Positions 17,437 through 26,297 of a stretch of DNA of 64,000 nt are shown in pieces. The DNA is from Bacillota bacterium (GTDB lineage: Bacteria > Bacillota > Clostridia > Oscillospirales > Ruminococcaceae). Each line of letters starts with the position of its first letter. The first letter of the stretch is position 1. A program made the translations under genes and the position numbers. Below the pieces are notes generated by a model. The model worked only from the letters and a program-made list of their open reading frames with translations, had not been told where the DNA came from and ran no database searches. Location of the stretch: contig JAEZRC010000007.1 in assembly GCA_023440965.1 (NCBI GenBank), positions 62,001 through 126,000 on the forward strand, given 5' to 3'.

Positions 17437-17548
17437 GAAGAAATAAAAAAACATAATAAAACAAGTATAAAATGATACGAGCCTAAATATATTTTAATAA
17501 GCTTATACTTTTTAAATACTTGCCGATGTGCAGAATGGAGAATTATAT

Positions 17549-18088
17549 ATGAAAAAGTCAAATTTAATGATTGGAAAGAAGCAGATAATTCTTGCTTGCC
17601 TTACTTTAATTCTTGGAATTGCTATTTATGTTAATTATTTGTTGTCTCCAACAGCAAAAGATCTTAAAGCAACCGATGTAATCAAGGATACAGGTTTTAG
17701 CTATGACAATGTTGCATTTGTTAACGCTGAATCTGCTGGTAATGATTACTTTGCACAGTGCAGAATTGATAGAATGACTGCAAGAGATGAAGCAGTTGCT
17801 ACACTACAGAGTATTATCGGCGGAGGAGATATCACAGAAAGCGAAAAAGCCGTTCTTACTGAAAAAGCTGTAAATCTTTCTAAGCTTGTTGAAACTGAAA
17901 AAACTGTTGAAAATCTTATTAAAGCCGCTGGATTTGAGGATTGTGTAGTATATCTTGACGGCACAAATGCTAACATAGTTGTTAAGAGTCAGGAATTACT
18001 TCCAAGTCAGGCATCACAGATTTTTGAGATTTTATTAAGTCAGACTCAGGTAGATAGAGAAAATATAAAAATTCTTCCTGTAAAATAG
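17549..18088 (+). CDS. spoIIIAH: Stage III sporulation protein AH
   Basis: The 179-residue protein has an N-terminal anchor (about 11-30) and an acidic linker, then a YscJ/FliF-like ring domain. That domain includes ARDEAVATLQSIIGG, a conserved block near the end of the linker. It pairs with forespore SpoIIQ across the intermembrane space. ATG 17549 follows TGGAGA. A 112-base gap separates it from spoIIIAG, larger than elsewhere in the operon, so an extra promoter or processing site is possible. Confidence 0.92.
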   Translation: MKKSNLMIGKKQIILACLTLILGIAIYVNYLLSPTAKDLKATDVIKDTGFSYDNVAFVNAESAGNDYFAQCRIDRMTARDEAVATLQSIIGGGDITESEKAVLTEKAVNLSKLVETEKTVENLIKAAGFEDCVVYLDGTNANIVVKSQELLPSQASQIFEILLSQTQVDRENIKILPVK

Positions 18089-18116
18089 TTGTGTCTTTTA
18101 AAAAATATGTTATAAT
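18089..18116 (+). promoter_or_regulatory. Sigma-A-type promoter of the Asp23 gene
   Basis: TTGTGT (18089-18094), a 16-base spacer and a perfect TATAAT (18111-18116) directly follow the spoIIIAH stop. The Asp23 gene is thus probably expressed in growing cells, apart from the spore operon. Confidence 0.6.
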
Positions 18117-18142
18117 ATTTATATATGTATTTTGAAAAAGCA

Positions 18143-18170
18143 CTAACGAAGATAGAATTTCCTTCGTTAG
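18143..18170 (+). promoter_or_regulatory. Leader hairpin before the Asp23 gene
   Basis: A 9-bp perfect stem (18143-18151 with 18162-18170) and a 10-base loop lie in the short untranslated leader, about 10 bases before the AAGGAGG site. There is no T run, so it is not a terminator. It may affect mRNA stability or translation. Confidence 0.45.
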
Positions 18171-18193
18171 ACTCACAAGAAGGAGGCTGCGAA

Positions 18194-18556
18194 ATGGAAC
18201 GTAGCGAAAAGATGCAGACTGGAACATTAAAGGTTTCTGAAAGTGTTATAGCAACAATTGTAAGACTCGCGACACTTGAAGTCAATGGCGTTGACAGCCT
18301 TTCAAGTTCAAATGCAAGTATAAAGAGCTTTCTGTCAAAAACTAATCAGTCAGGTGCTATTAGAATAAGACTTGCTGGTGATGTTGTTGAAATCAACGTA
18401 AGAGTTGTTGTTAAGTATGGGCATAAGGTAGTAACTCTTGCCGAACAGATTCAGAGCAACGTTAAGTCTTCCGTTCAGTCAATGACTGGAGTTGCTGTAG
18501 CAAGAGTAAATGTACAAATTGCTGGCGTGGTTTTTGAAGATATCAAAAAAAATTAA
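18194..18556 (+). CDS. Asp23/Gls24 family envelope stress response protein
   Basis: The 120-residue protein belongs to the Asp23 family (DUF322). Typical segments are TGTLKVSESVIATIVRLAT at the start and VVVKYGHKVVTLAEQIQ near the middle. The family is cytoplasmic or membrane-associated and linked to envelope or alkaline stress in Firmicutes. Clostridia commonly place one between spoIIIAH and nusB. The ATG at 18194 has AAGGAGG in front; the frame extends upstream through the leader hairpin, which is unlikely to be translated. It has its own promoter and terminator. Confidence 0.88.
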   Translation: MERSEKMQTGTLKVSESVIATIVRLATLEVNGVDSLSSSNASIKSFLSKTNQSGAIRIRLAGDVVEINVRVVVKYGHKVVTLAEQIQSNVKSSVQSMTGVAVARVNVQIAGVVFEDIKKN

Positions 18557-18561
18557 TATAG

Positions 18562-18594
18562 CAAAGCAAGCTCTTATAGGGCTTGCTTTGTTTT
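18562..18594 (+). terminator. Terminator after the Asp23 gene
   Basis: A 10-bp stem (18562-18571 with 18581-18590), extended inward by a G-U and a G-C pair, is followed by TTTT. The nusB operon begins right after, and I cannot point to its promoter with confidence. Confidence 0.8.
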
Positions 18595-18619
18595 GAATTA
18601 AAAAGAAAGAGTTGAAGGT

Positions 18620-19036
18620 ATGCCAAATTCAAGACGTGAAAATAGAGAGTCAGCTTTTATCCTGATTTTCGAAAAAATGTTCAGGAGCGATACAGTAGAT
18701 GAAATAGTTGAGCTTGCTGAAAATATTGATGACTTAAAGATAAATTCTGATGTTATAAATATTTTTTCTGAAACAGTTAATAAAGCAGTTGAACTTGACA
18801 ATATTATTACGAAATTTAGTGAAAAAAGATCTGTTGACAGAATTCCAAAGGTCAATCATGCAATTTTAAGACTGGCTTTATATGAAGCTATTTACGATGA
18901 AAGAGTTCCACAGAATGTTGCTATAAACGAAGCTGTACTTCTTGCAAAGAAATTTGCGCAGGAGCCTGACGTTGCATTTATTAATGGAGTTCTTGGTGCA
19001 TATTCTCGTAGTGAAGAAGGAAAGCAGAATGCCTGA
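18620..19036 (+). CDS. nusB: Transcription antitermination factor NusB
   Basis: The 138-residue all-helical RNA-binding protein binds boxA with NusE (S10) to support rRNA transcription. It opens SRRENRESAFILIFEKMF, and the C-terminal VNHAILRLALYEAIYDERVP and FINGVLGAYS blocks are diagnostic. It starts an 11-gene run with overlaps or gaps of 13 bases or fewer ending at recN. Its last codons overlap the next gene by eight bases. Confidence 0.93.
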   Translation: MPNSRRENRESAFILIFEKMFRSDTVDEIVELAENIDDLKINSDVINIFSETVNKAVELDNIITKFSEKRSVDRIPKVNHAILRLALYEAIYDERVPQNVAINEAVLLAKKFAQEPDVAFINGVLGAYSRSEEGKQNA

Positions 19037-19958
19037 GTACTTCGGCATTGATACAAGCAACTACATGACCTCTGTTGCTATATATAATAGTGAAACCAAT
19101 ACTATTGAGCAGTTCAAAAAGCTCCTTCCCGTAAAAAAAGGTGAGCTTGGAATTCGCCAGAGTGACGCTGTGTTTCATCACGTAAAACAATTGCCTGAAG
19201 TGATCTCAAAGTTATTTGAGGACAAGCACGATATTAATTCTGTCGGAGTATCTATAAAACCACGTAATTGTGATGGTTCGTATATGCCTTGTTTCCTTGT
19301 TGGTGAAAGTTACGCTGATAGCATTTCAGCAATATCAAAATGTAATGTTCATAAGACTTCACATCAGGTAGGACATATTCTTGCTGCATTATATTCTTGT
19401 AATAAGCTTGAATATATAAAAAAGCCTTTTATTGCTTTTCATGTTAGTGGAGGAACAACAGATTGCCTTTATGTTGAACCTGATGATAAGGATATGATAA
19501 GAATTTCTTTAATATCCTCATCGCTTGATTTAAAGGCGGGACAAGCTGTGGACAGAGTTGGTCTGATGCTTGGGTTGACTTTCCCTTGTGGGAAACAGCT
19601 TGAGGAACTTGCGATTAAAAGTAATAAGAAATTTAAAATTAAGCCAACAATGAAGAATATGAATTGCTGTCTTTCGGGACTTGAAAATAAGTGCAGGGAT
19701 ATGCTTGACAAGAAAGAACTAAATGAGGATATTGCACGTTTCTGCCTTGAATATATATCTGTTACAATTGAAGAAATGACCAAACGTGCATTATCAAAGT
19801 ATGGTGAACTTCCACTGGTATATGCCGGCGGCGTAATGTCGAATTCAATTATAAGGCAGAATATTAAAAGTAAATTTGATTGTGAATTTGCTGATCCTGA
19901 ATATTCCTGTGATAATGCAACAGGCGTTGCTGTATATGCATATTTAAAGGAGAAATAA
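19029..19958 (+). CDS. TsaD/Kae1-like (peptidase M22 family) protein
   Basis: The 309-residue ASKHA-fold protein is distantly related to TsaD. It keeps a metal-site-like HQVGH (HxxxH; about residue 115) and the phosphate-loop-like HVSGGTTDCLY, where TsaD normally has SGGHT. It ends with an ATP-site-like YAGGVMSNSII. Clostridia carry such a paralogue between nusB and xseA, often labelled O-sialoglycoprotein endopeptidase. It is shorter and more divergent than true TsaD (about 335-345 residues), so I would not assign t6A synthesis to it. It could be a partner or regulator of that pathway. ATG 19029 overlaps the nusB stop. Confidence 0.7.
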   Translation: MPEYFGIDTSNYMTSVAIYNSETNTIEQFKKLLPVKKGELGIRQSDAVFHHVKQLPEVISKLFEDKHDINSVGVSIKPRNCDGSYMPCFLVGESYADSISAISKCNVHKTSHQVGHILAALYSCNKLEYIKKPFIAFHVSGGTTDCLYVEPDDKDMIRISLISSSLDLKAGQAVDRVGLMLGLTFPCGKQLEELAIKSNKKFKIKPTMKNMNCCLSGLENKCRDMLDKKELNEDIARFCLEYISVTIEEMTKRALSKYGELPLVYAGGVMSNSIIRQNIKSKFDCEFADPEYSCDNATGVAVYAYLKEK

Positions 19959-21146
19959 ATGAGTATTCTGACAATATCACAACTCAATAATTATATATCA
20001 TTTAAATTGAAAAGTGATATTAAGCTTAAAGGCATAATGGTTCAGGGCGAAATTTCAAACTTCGTAAATCATTATAAATCAGGTCATCTTTATTTTACTT
20101 TAAAGGATGAAACTAGCTTGATAAAAGCTGTTATGTTTTCATCAAGCGCATCAAGACTTAAATTTATTCCACACGAGGGTATGAGTGTTATCGTTTCCGG
20201 AAATGTTGATGTTTATGAACGTGATGGTGTATATCAGCTTTATGTTACTGATATGCAACCTTCAGGTTATGGTGCACTTTATCTTGCTTATGAACAACTT
20301 AAAGAAAAGCTTTCAAAAGAAGGACTTTTTGATGAGGAGTATAAAAAGCCGCTCCCACAGTTACCAGATAGGATTGGAATTATTACTTCGGCATCAGGTG
20401 CTGGGCTTCAGGATATGCTCAAAATTATTTCAAGGCGTTATCCTGTTGCAAGTATTACTGTATATCCAGCAATTGTTCAGGGTGAACAGGCACCTGATTC
20501 ATTGTGCATGAGCTTGAAAGAAGCTGATTCTGACAATAATGATGTTCTTATAATTGGACGTGGTGGTGGCTCTTTTGAAGATCTATTTTGTTTCAGTGAT
20601 GAAAGGGTAGTAAGACAAATATTTTTATGTAATACTCCAATTGTTTCTGCTGTCGGGCATGAAACAGATGTCTCTCTATCAGATTTTGTTGCTGATTTAA
20701 GAGCACCAACACCTTCAGCAGCGGCTGAACTTATCGTTCCCGATAAGAATTATCTGTTTGATGTTTTAGATGGCTACACATACAGGATAAAGAATGCAAT
20801 TAATAATAAAATTGATCAATGTAATGCACTTCTCCAAAAGAAAAATACACAATTAAAATCATTATCACCTGAAAGTATACTTGATCTTAATTATTCAGAA
20901 GTTATAAGTCTTTCATTAAGGCTCAAGAACAGTTTTTCAAATATAGTTAATAATAAGGATTATGAGTTATGTGAAAAGATATCATTACTTAATTCGTTAA
21001 GTCCTTTGAATATTCTTTCACGTGGATATTCTCTTGTATATAAGGATAATACTATTGTTAATAGTAATAGAAATCTTGAAGTCGGTGATGAATTACTAAT
21101 TAAATTCAGCGATTCACAGATTAAAACTCAGATAACAGAAATATAG
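19959..21146 (+). CDS. xseA: Exodeoxyribonuclease VII large subunit
   Basis: The 395-residue protein has an N-terminal OB-fold (about 1-100, with VQGEISNFVNHYKSGHLYFT). A catalytic core (IGIITSASGAGLQDML, VLIIGRGGGSFEDL, VSAVGHETDVSLSDFVADLR) and a coiled-coil C terminus follow. With XseB it degrades single-stranded DNA to oligonucleotides. AAAGGAG lies before its ATG, and the gene directly follows the TsaD-like gene stop. Confidence 0.95.
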   Translation: MSILTISQLNNYISFKLKSDIKLKGIMVQGEISNFVNHYKSGHLYFTLKDETSLIKAVMFSSSASRLKFIPHEGMSVIVSGNVDVYERDGVYQLYVTDMQPSGYGALYLAYEQLKEKLSKEGLFDEEYKKPLPQLPDRIGIITSASGAGLQDMLKIISRRYPVASITVYPAIVQGEQAPDSLCMSLKEADSDNNDVLIIGRGGGSFEDLFCFSDERVVRQIFLCNTPIVSAVGHETDVSLSDFVADLRAPTPSAAAELIVPDKNYLFDVLDGYTYRIKNAINNKIDQCNALLQKKNTQLKSLSPESILDLNYSEVISLSLRLKNSFSNIVNNKDYELCEKISLLNSLSPLNILSRGYSLVYKDNTIVNSNRNLEVGDELLIKFSDSQIKTQITEI

Positions 21147-21156
21147 GAAGTGTAAT

Positions 21157-21354
21157 ATGAAATTTGAAGAGGCAGTTTTAAAATTAAATGAAATTGTTGA
21201 AAAGCTTGAGAGTGGTGAATTTTCTCTTGAGGATTCAATTAAGCTTTATCAGGAGGGGATTGAGTTATCAATGTCCTGCAAAAAAGAGATTGAGAATGCT
21301 AAGATAAAAATAACACAATTTAATAGCGAGAAAATAGGTAATGGTGAAATATGA
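21157..21354 (+). CDS. xseB: Exodeoxyribonuclease VII small subunit
   Basis: The 65-residue helical protein opens with FEEAVLKLNEIVEKLESG and has SLEDSIKLYQEGIEL, the standard XseB pattern. It binds the coiled coil of XseA. The gene starts ten bases after xseA and its stop overlaps ispA by ATGA. Confidence 0.95.
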   Translation: MKFEEAVLKLNEIVEKLESGEFSLEDSIKLYQEGIELSMSCKKEIENAKIKITQFNSEKIGNGEI

Positions 21355-22244
21355 ATTCAGACAACAAACAAATTCTGACTAATTACTGCAATAAGATTAA
21401 TAAATATCTTAATGATTATATGACGATTGATGACGATCTTCTTCAAGGTAATGTTATAAAAGCAATGGAACATTCATTATCAGCTGGCGGGAAACGAATA
21501 AGACCTGTTCTTGTAATGGAATTTTATAAGATGTGTGGCGGAAAAGGTGATGTTCTACCAATCGCCTGTGCAGTTGAAATGATTCATACCTTTTCGCTTA
21601 TCCACGATGATTTACCTTGTATGGATAATGACGATTTCAGGCGTGGGAAGCCATCCTGTCATAAAGCTTTTGGTGAAGCAGTTGCACTTCTTGCTGGTGA
21701 TGCACTTGCAACAATGCCATATCAGGTTATTACTGACGAAGCAATAAAAGGCAACATATCTTTTGAAAGTGCTACTAAAGTAGTGAATGAACTTGCTACA
21801 ATGGTTGGCATCGACGGAATGATAGGTGGACAGGTTATTGATCTTGAAAATGAAGCAAAGCAAATGACAGAGGAAACTCTGGTAGGCCTTAATTCCTTAA
21901 AAACTGGAGCTTTAATATCGGCTTCTTGTGTTATAGGATGTATACTAGCTGGTGCTGATAATAAGAAGATTGATTACGCAAGGCAATATGCAGCAAGTAT
22001 AGGGCAAGCTTTTCAAATAATTGATGATATACTTGATGTAACAAGCTCTTTTGAGAAGCTTGGTAAACCTATAAACAGTGATGAAAGTAACAATAAAACA
22101 ACATACGTTACTTTATTTGGACTTGAAAAGTCTAAAGAAATTGCTTCGCGTCTTACAGAACATGCTTTGAAAATGCTTGACAATTTTGAAAATACAGCTT
22201 TCTTGGTTGATCTGACAAAAATGTTATTAAATAGGGAGAATTAA
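21351..22244 (+). CDS. ispA: Polyprenyl synthetase, farnesyl/geranyl diphosphate synthase type
   Basis: The 297-residue all-alpha prenyltransferase has the first aspartate-rich motif DDLPCMDND (about 88-96) and a second one in the segment IIDDILDVTSS. The GGKRIRPVL substrate-binding segment is near 45. It condenses isopentenyl diphosphate with allylic diphosphates. Four residues separate the aspartate pair of the first motif from its third aspartate, which fits bacterial IspA. It sits in one operon with dxs, a shared isoprenoid supply unit. Confidence 0.92.
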   Translation: MNSDNKQILTNYCNKINKYLNDYMTIDDDLLQGNVIKAMEHSLSAGGKRIRPVLVMEFYKMCGGKGDVLPIACAVEMIHTFSLIHDDLPCMDNDDFRRGKPSCHKAFGEAVALLAGDALATMPYQVITDEAIKGNISFESATKVVNELATMVGIDGMIGGQVIDLENEAKQMTEETLVGLNSLKTGALISASCVIGCILAGADNKKIDYARQYAASIGQAFQIIDDILDVTSSFEKLGKPINSDESNNKTTYVTLFGLEKSKEIASRLTEHALKMLDNFENTAFLVDLTKMLLNREN

Positions 22245-22254
22245 CTTTTACGTT

Positions 22255-22728
22255 ATGAAATCATTTTTGCAGAATAACTATAATTATATTTTATATTCAG
22301 CTATAATCTCTTGGTTTTTTGCTCAGGTTATAAAGGCTTTACTAAATTTCTTCATTACAAAGAAATTTAGCGCTGAAAGACTAATAGGAGCTGGCGGAAT
22401 GCCAAGCTCTCACTCTGCGTTTGTTTGTTCTGCTGCTGTTGCAACATTTCGGATATGTGGGTTATCTTCTCCTGAATTTGCAATTATACTAATTGTTGCA
22501 TTAATAGTGTTGTATGATGCAATGGGAGTAAGGCACGCTGCTGGGCTTCACGCAAAAGAAATTAATAGAATAAATAAAGCTTTTAACGATCATGTAAATT
22601 CAGATGATAATATTATTATTAAAAATAAAAGTAAGGAGCTCAAGGAGTTCTTAGGACACACGCCATACGAAGTTCTTGGTGGTGCGTTGCTTGGAATTAT
22701 TATTGCGCTTATGGTGCCAATGAAGTAA
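22255..22728 (+). CDS. Divergent PAP2 family membrane protein (YuiD-like)
   Basis: The 157-residue protein has about four membrane helices. GGMPSSHSAFVC (about 47-58) and YDAMGVRHAAGLHAKEIN (about 90-107) match the acid-phosphatase/VanZ-related family COG1963 (YuiD). These resemble the PAP2 phosphatase signature and suggest activity on a lipid or isoprenoid phosphate. Between ispA and dxs, an isoprenoid diphosphate is an attractive but unproven substrate. The stop overlaps dxs (TAATG). Confidence 0.8.
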   Translation: MKSFLQNNYNYILYSAIISWFFAQVIKALLNFFITKKFSAERLIGAGGMPSSHSAFVCSAAVATFRICGLSSPEFAIILIVALIVLYDAMGVRHAAGLHAKEINRINKAFNDHVNSDDNIIIKNKSKELKEFLGHTPYEVLGGALLGIIIALMVPMK

Positions 22729-24611
22729 TGAAAAATATAAATATTGACTACTCAAATGTAAGGTTAAAGGATCTAAATTTACCTGAAGATATTAAAAAAC
22801 TTTCATATTCTGATCTTGTTAAGCTAAGCCCACAAATCAGAAGTTTTTTAATAAAAAGTGTTTCCAAAACTGGTGGACATTTAGCTTCTAATCTCGGTAC
22901 AGTTGAACTGACGCTTGCTTTGTATAAGATTTTTGATGCTCCACATGATAAAATTATCTGGGACGTGGGACATCAGGCTTACACTCATAAAATTCTAACA
23001 GGTAGATTGAATTCTTTCTCTACCTTAAGGCAAGAAAACGGAATTTCAGGTTTTACAAAGCCAACAGAGTCGGAATATGATGCCTTTATCAGTGGTCATA
23101 GTAGTACTTCAATATCTGCTGCACTTGGATTTGCTACTGCTATGAAAAATAATAAAGATAACCACTATGCAATTGCTGTGATAGGTGATGGTGCTCTGAC
23201 TGGCGGGCTTGCATATGAAGGCCTAAATAATGCTGGGAAAAGTGATACTAATCTCATTGTAATACTTAATCATAATGAAATGTCAATATCAAAGAATGTT
23301 GGTGCCTTATCAAAATACTTATCTACAATGCGAACAACTCAATCATATCAGAAGACAAAAAACATAATTGAGAAAACTCTTAATAAAACTCCTTTGGTAG
23401 GTAAGCCTATTAAAACATTGATTAAATCTCAGAAGAACACTATAAAGGAAATGCTATTGCATAGTACTATGTTTGAGGATTTTGGCTTTGAGTTTATTGG
23501 TCCTGTTGATGGACATAATATCCACGATCTTTGTGAGGCTTTCAATAATGCACGAGCAATGCATCGTCCGGTATTTATACACGTTAATACTTATAAGGGC
23601 AAGGGCTATGCTCCTGCCGAACTGAATCCAGGACGTTACCATGCTGTAAGTAGATTTGAAATAGCAACAGGCAATCCTGATGTTGCAGAAGGCAATAGCT
23701 ATTCTTCTGAATGGGGAAAAGAACTTTCACGGCTTGCTGATTCTGATGACAGAATTTATGCGATTACCGCCGCTATGAAATATGGTACCGGATTACAGTA
23801 TTTCAAGCCAAAACATATTAATAGATTTTATGATGTTGGAATTGCTGAACAGCACGCCGTGACATTTTCTGCAGCTTTGTCAAAAATGGGATGTATACCT
23901 GTTTTCTGTGTTTATTCTTCTTTTCTTCAAAGAGCATATGACCAGGTTCTGCACGATGCTTCAATAGATAATTCACATATTGTTTTGGGAATTGACAGGG
24001 CAGGAATAATCGGTGAAGACGGCGAAACTCATCAGGGACTTTTTGATGTTCCGTTCCTGACAACAATTCCAAACGTAACATTATATTCACCTTATGGGTA
24101 TGATGAGATGAGATTATGTCTTAATAATTCGTTATATAAGGATACTGGTATTGTAGGAGTAAGGTATCCAAAGGGTGCACAGAATAATCAGATTGAGAAT
24201 ATTTATCCTTGCACAGATTACCATCATATTAATAATAACAGTGATATATTACTTATTTCTTATGGAAGACTCAGTTTAAATATAGTCAATGCGAAAAACA
24301 TACTTTCCATGGAAAATATAAATTGTGATGTTTTGAAGCTTACAAAGATTTTCCCTATAGAAAATGAAATTATCAATATTGCTGAAAAATATAAATATAT
24401 CTTCTTCTTTGAAGAATCAATGCAGAATGGTTCAATATCAGAAAAGCTTGGATTTATTCTTTGTTCTTCAAATTTCAAAGGTAAGTATTTCAGCAAGGCT
24501 ATAACACAATATGTTAAGCAGGCGACTGTTGAAAATGCAATTATTAACGTTGGACTTGACAGTAATTCTATTATGAAAACCATTAAACAGGAGTTAAAAC
24601 AATGGCAGTAA
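22728..24611 (+). CDS. dxs: 1-deoxy-D-xylulose-5-phosphate synthase
   Basis: The 627-residue thiamine-diphosphate enzyme joins pyruvate and glyceraldehyde 3-phosphate, the first step of the MEP isoprenoid pathway. Visible motifs are the early KTGGHLASNLG, the TPP site GDGALTGGLAYEGLNNAG, the DVGIAEQHAVTFSAAL transketolase segment and DRAGIIGEDGETHQG. Length is normal. It overlaps the preceding gene by one base and tlyA by ten. Confidence 0.96.
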   Translation: MKNINIDYSNVRLKDLNLPEDIKKLSYSDLVKLSPQIRSFLIKSVSKTGGHLASNLGTVELTLALYKIFDAPHDKIIWDVGHQAYTHKILTGRLNSFSTLRQENGISGFTKPTESEYDAFISGHSSTSISAALGFATAMKNNKDNHYAIAVIGDGALTGGLAYEGLNNAGKSDTNLIVILNHNEMSISKNVGALSKYLSTMRTTQSYQKTKNIIEKTLNKTPLVGKPIKTLIKSQKNTIKEMLLHSTMFEDFGFEFIGPVDGHNIHDLCEAFNNARAMHRPVFIHVNTYKGKGYAPAELNPGRYHAVSRFEIATGNPDVAEGNSYSSEWGKELSRLADSDDRIYAITAAMKYGTGLQYFKPKHINRFYDVGIAEQHAVTFSAALSKMGCIPVFCVYSSFLQRAYDQVLHDASIDNSHIVLGIDRAGIIGEDGETHQGLFDVPFLTTIPNVTLYSPYGYDEMRLCLNNSLYKDTGIVGVRYPKGAQNNQIENIYPCTDYHHINNNSDILLISYGRLSLNIVNAKNILSMENINCDVLKLTKIFPIENEIINIAEKYKYIFFFEESMQNGSISEKLGFILCSSNFKGKYFSKAITQYVKQATVENAIINVGLDSNSIMKTIKQELKQWQ

Positions 24612-25402
24612 GACTCGATAGCTTGGTCGTACAGAAAAAGCTGATATCAAGCAGAGATAAAGCAAAAGAACATATTATTTCAGGACTTGTAACTGTTAAT
24701 GGTGTTGTTTGTAAAAAACCCTCTCAGCAAGTTGATGAAAATGCTGATATTTTAATTTCTGGCGAAATATTAAAATATGTTGGAAGAGGCGGACTTAAGC
24801 TTGAAAAAGCTATTGATTATTTCAAGCTTAATTTAAAAGATAAAATATGTGCTGATATTGGTGCATCAACGGGTGGATTTACTGATTGTATGTTACAGAA
24901 TGGAGCTAAAAAAGTATATTCTGTTGATGTTGGTCATGACCAGCTTGCTCAAAAACTCCAAGAAGATAAGCGAGTAGTTAACTTAGAGGGTGTGAACGTA
25001 AGATATTTGACAGATGAACAGATTAATGAGAAACTTGATTTTATAAGCGTTGATGTTTCATTTATATCATTAACGTTGATACTCCCAGTATTAAAAAGTT
25101 TTCTTGCAGATAACGGAGAAATGGTTTGTCTGATTAAGCCACAGTTTGAGGCTGGGAAGTCACAAGTAGGGAAAAAAGGAGTAGTAAAATCTCAATCTGC
25201 CCACATTGAAGTATTAAATAAAATAATAAGCTTTGTTGAAGAACAGAATTTTAATATTAAGTGCCTTACTTATTCACCAATCAAAGGTTCTGAGGGTAAT
25301 ATTGAGTATCTGATTTATTTGATAAATGAAGATAATAGCAAATTTATTTTTGATATTAAAAGTTTTGTAAGTTCGGTGTTTGATTCTTTTAAAAAAACTT
25401 GA
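24602..25402 (+). CDS. tlyA: TlyA family rRNA 2'-O-methyltransferase
   Basis: The 266-residue protein has an N-terminal S4 RNA-binding domain (about 1-65, RLDSLVVQKKLISSRDKA) and an FtsJ-like methyltransferase domain. The latter has the SAM motif ADIGASTGGFTDCML. The catalytic tetrad region includes SVDVSFISLTLILP and LIKPQFE. TlyA methylates riboses in 16S and/or 23S rRNA and affects capreomycin sensitivity. The old hemolysin label is not supported by sequence. Confidence 0.9.
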   Translation: MAVRLDSLVVQKKLISSRDKAKEHIISGLVTVNGVVCKKPSQQVDENADILISGEILKYVGRGGLKLEKAIDYFKLNLKDKICADIGASTGGFTDCMLQNGAKKVYSVDVGHDQLAQKLQEDKRVVNLEGVNVRYLTDEQINEKLDFISVDVSFISLTLILPVLKSFLADNGEMVCLIKPQFEAGKSQVGKKGVVKSQSAHIEVLNKIISFVEEQNFNIKCLTYSPIKGSEGNIEYLIYLINEDNSKFIFDIKSFVSSVFDSFKKT

Positions 25403-25415
25403 TGGAGGTAATAGT

Positions 25416-26297
25416 GTGAAAATCATAATTTTCCCTAACCTTAACAAATCCAATGCAGAGAAATGTGTAATAGAAACATGTGAAATATTACATAATCTGA
25501 ATGTTGATATTTTTATGGATAATCAGTATTCAGAGGCTTTTTCTGAATATAGGTATATTGTTTTTGATGATTTTGAAAAATCAGTAAAACAATGTGATGC
25601 AATAATTGTTATTGGTGGGGATGGAACAATTCTTAAATGCTCAAAAATTGTCGCACCTTTCCACAAACCAATATTAGGAATAAACAGTGGGCGCCTTGGC
25701 TTTATGGCTTCAATAGAATCTAATGAGTTATCTTACCTTAAAAACTTAGTTGAAGGAAATTACACCATAGTAAAAAGAATGATGATTAAAGGTGTAATTA
25801 ATTTTAAAGACGGAAGAAAGTTTGAACAGTCAGCATTGAATGATATTGTTGTTGCACGAGCACCTTTCTGCAAGATTGCTGATTTTGAAGTATCTATGAA
25901 CAATAATGTTATAAGTTCACTTCGTGCTGATGGATTGATTTTCAGCACCCCTACAGGTGCAACGGCTTATTCATTATCAGCTGGTGGGCCAATTATTGAA
26001 CCAGATATGGAATGTATTGAATTCACACAGATATGTCCGTTTTCATTATTTGCAAGAACAATGATTTTCTCATCTGAAAAAACACTGAAAGTATGTTATT
26101 CTTCAGCAAAGGATACAGATGTTGTAATCAGTTTTGACGGTAATGAGGAAATTCCTTTTTCGACTGAAGATGAACTTTATATATCAAAATCAAATAATTA
26201 TATTTATCTGATTGATTTTAACGGATCAAATTTCTATAATTCTGTTAATAAGAAGCTTATGAAACCATTGAAGGAAGAAAACGAGGCGATGAAGTAA
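25416..26297 (+). CDS. nadK: NAD kinase
   Basis: The 293-residue ATP-NAD kinase makes NADP. The diagnostic GGDGT loop (VIGGDGTILKCSK) is near 66-78. NDIVVARAP and TPTGATAYSLSAGGPIIEP complete the NAD site. I chose the GTG at 25416, five bases after GGAGG; an upstream TTG-initiated frame would run through that site. It overlaps argR by one base. Confidence 0.95.
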   Translation: MKIIIFPNLNKSNAEKCVIETCEILHNLNVDIFMDNQYSEAFSEYRYIVFDDFEKSVKQCDAIIVIGGDGTILKCSKIVAPFHKPILGINSGRLGFMASIESNELSYLKNLVEGNYTIVKRMMIKGVINFKDGRKFEQSALNDIVVARAPFCKIADFEVSMNNNVISSLRADGLIFSTPTGATAYSLSAGGPIIEPDMECIEFTQICPFSLFARTMIFSSEKTLKVCYSSAKDTDVVISFDGNEEIPFSTEDELYISKSNNYIYLIDFNGSNFYNSVNKKLMKPLKEENEAMK

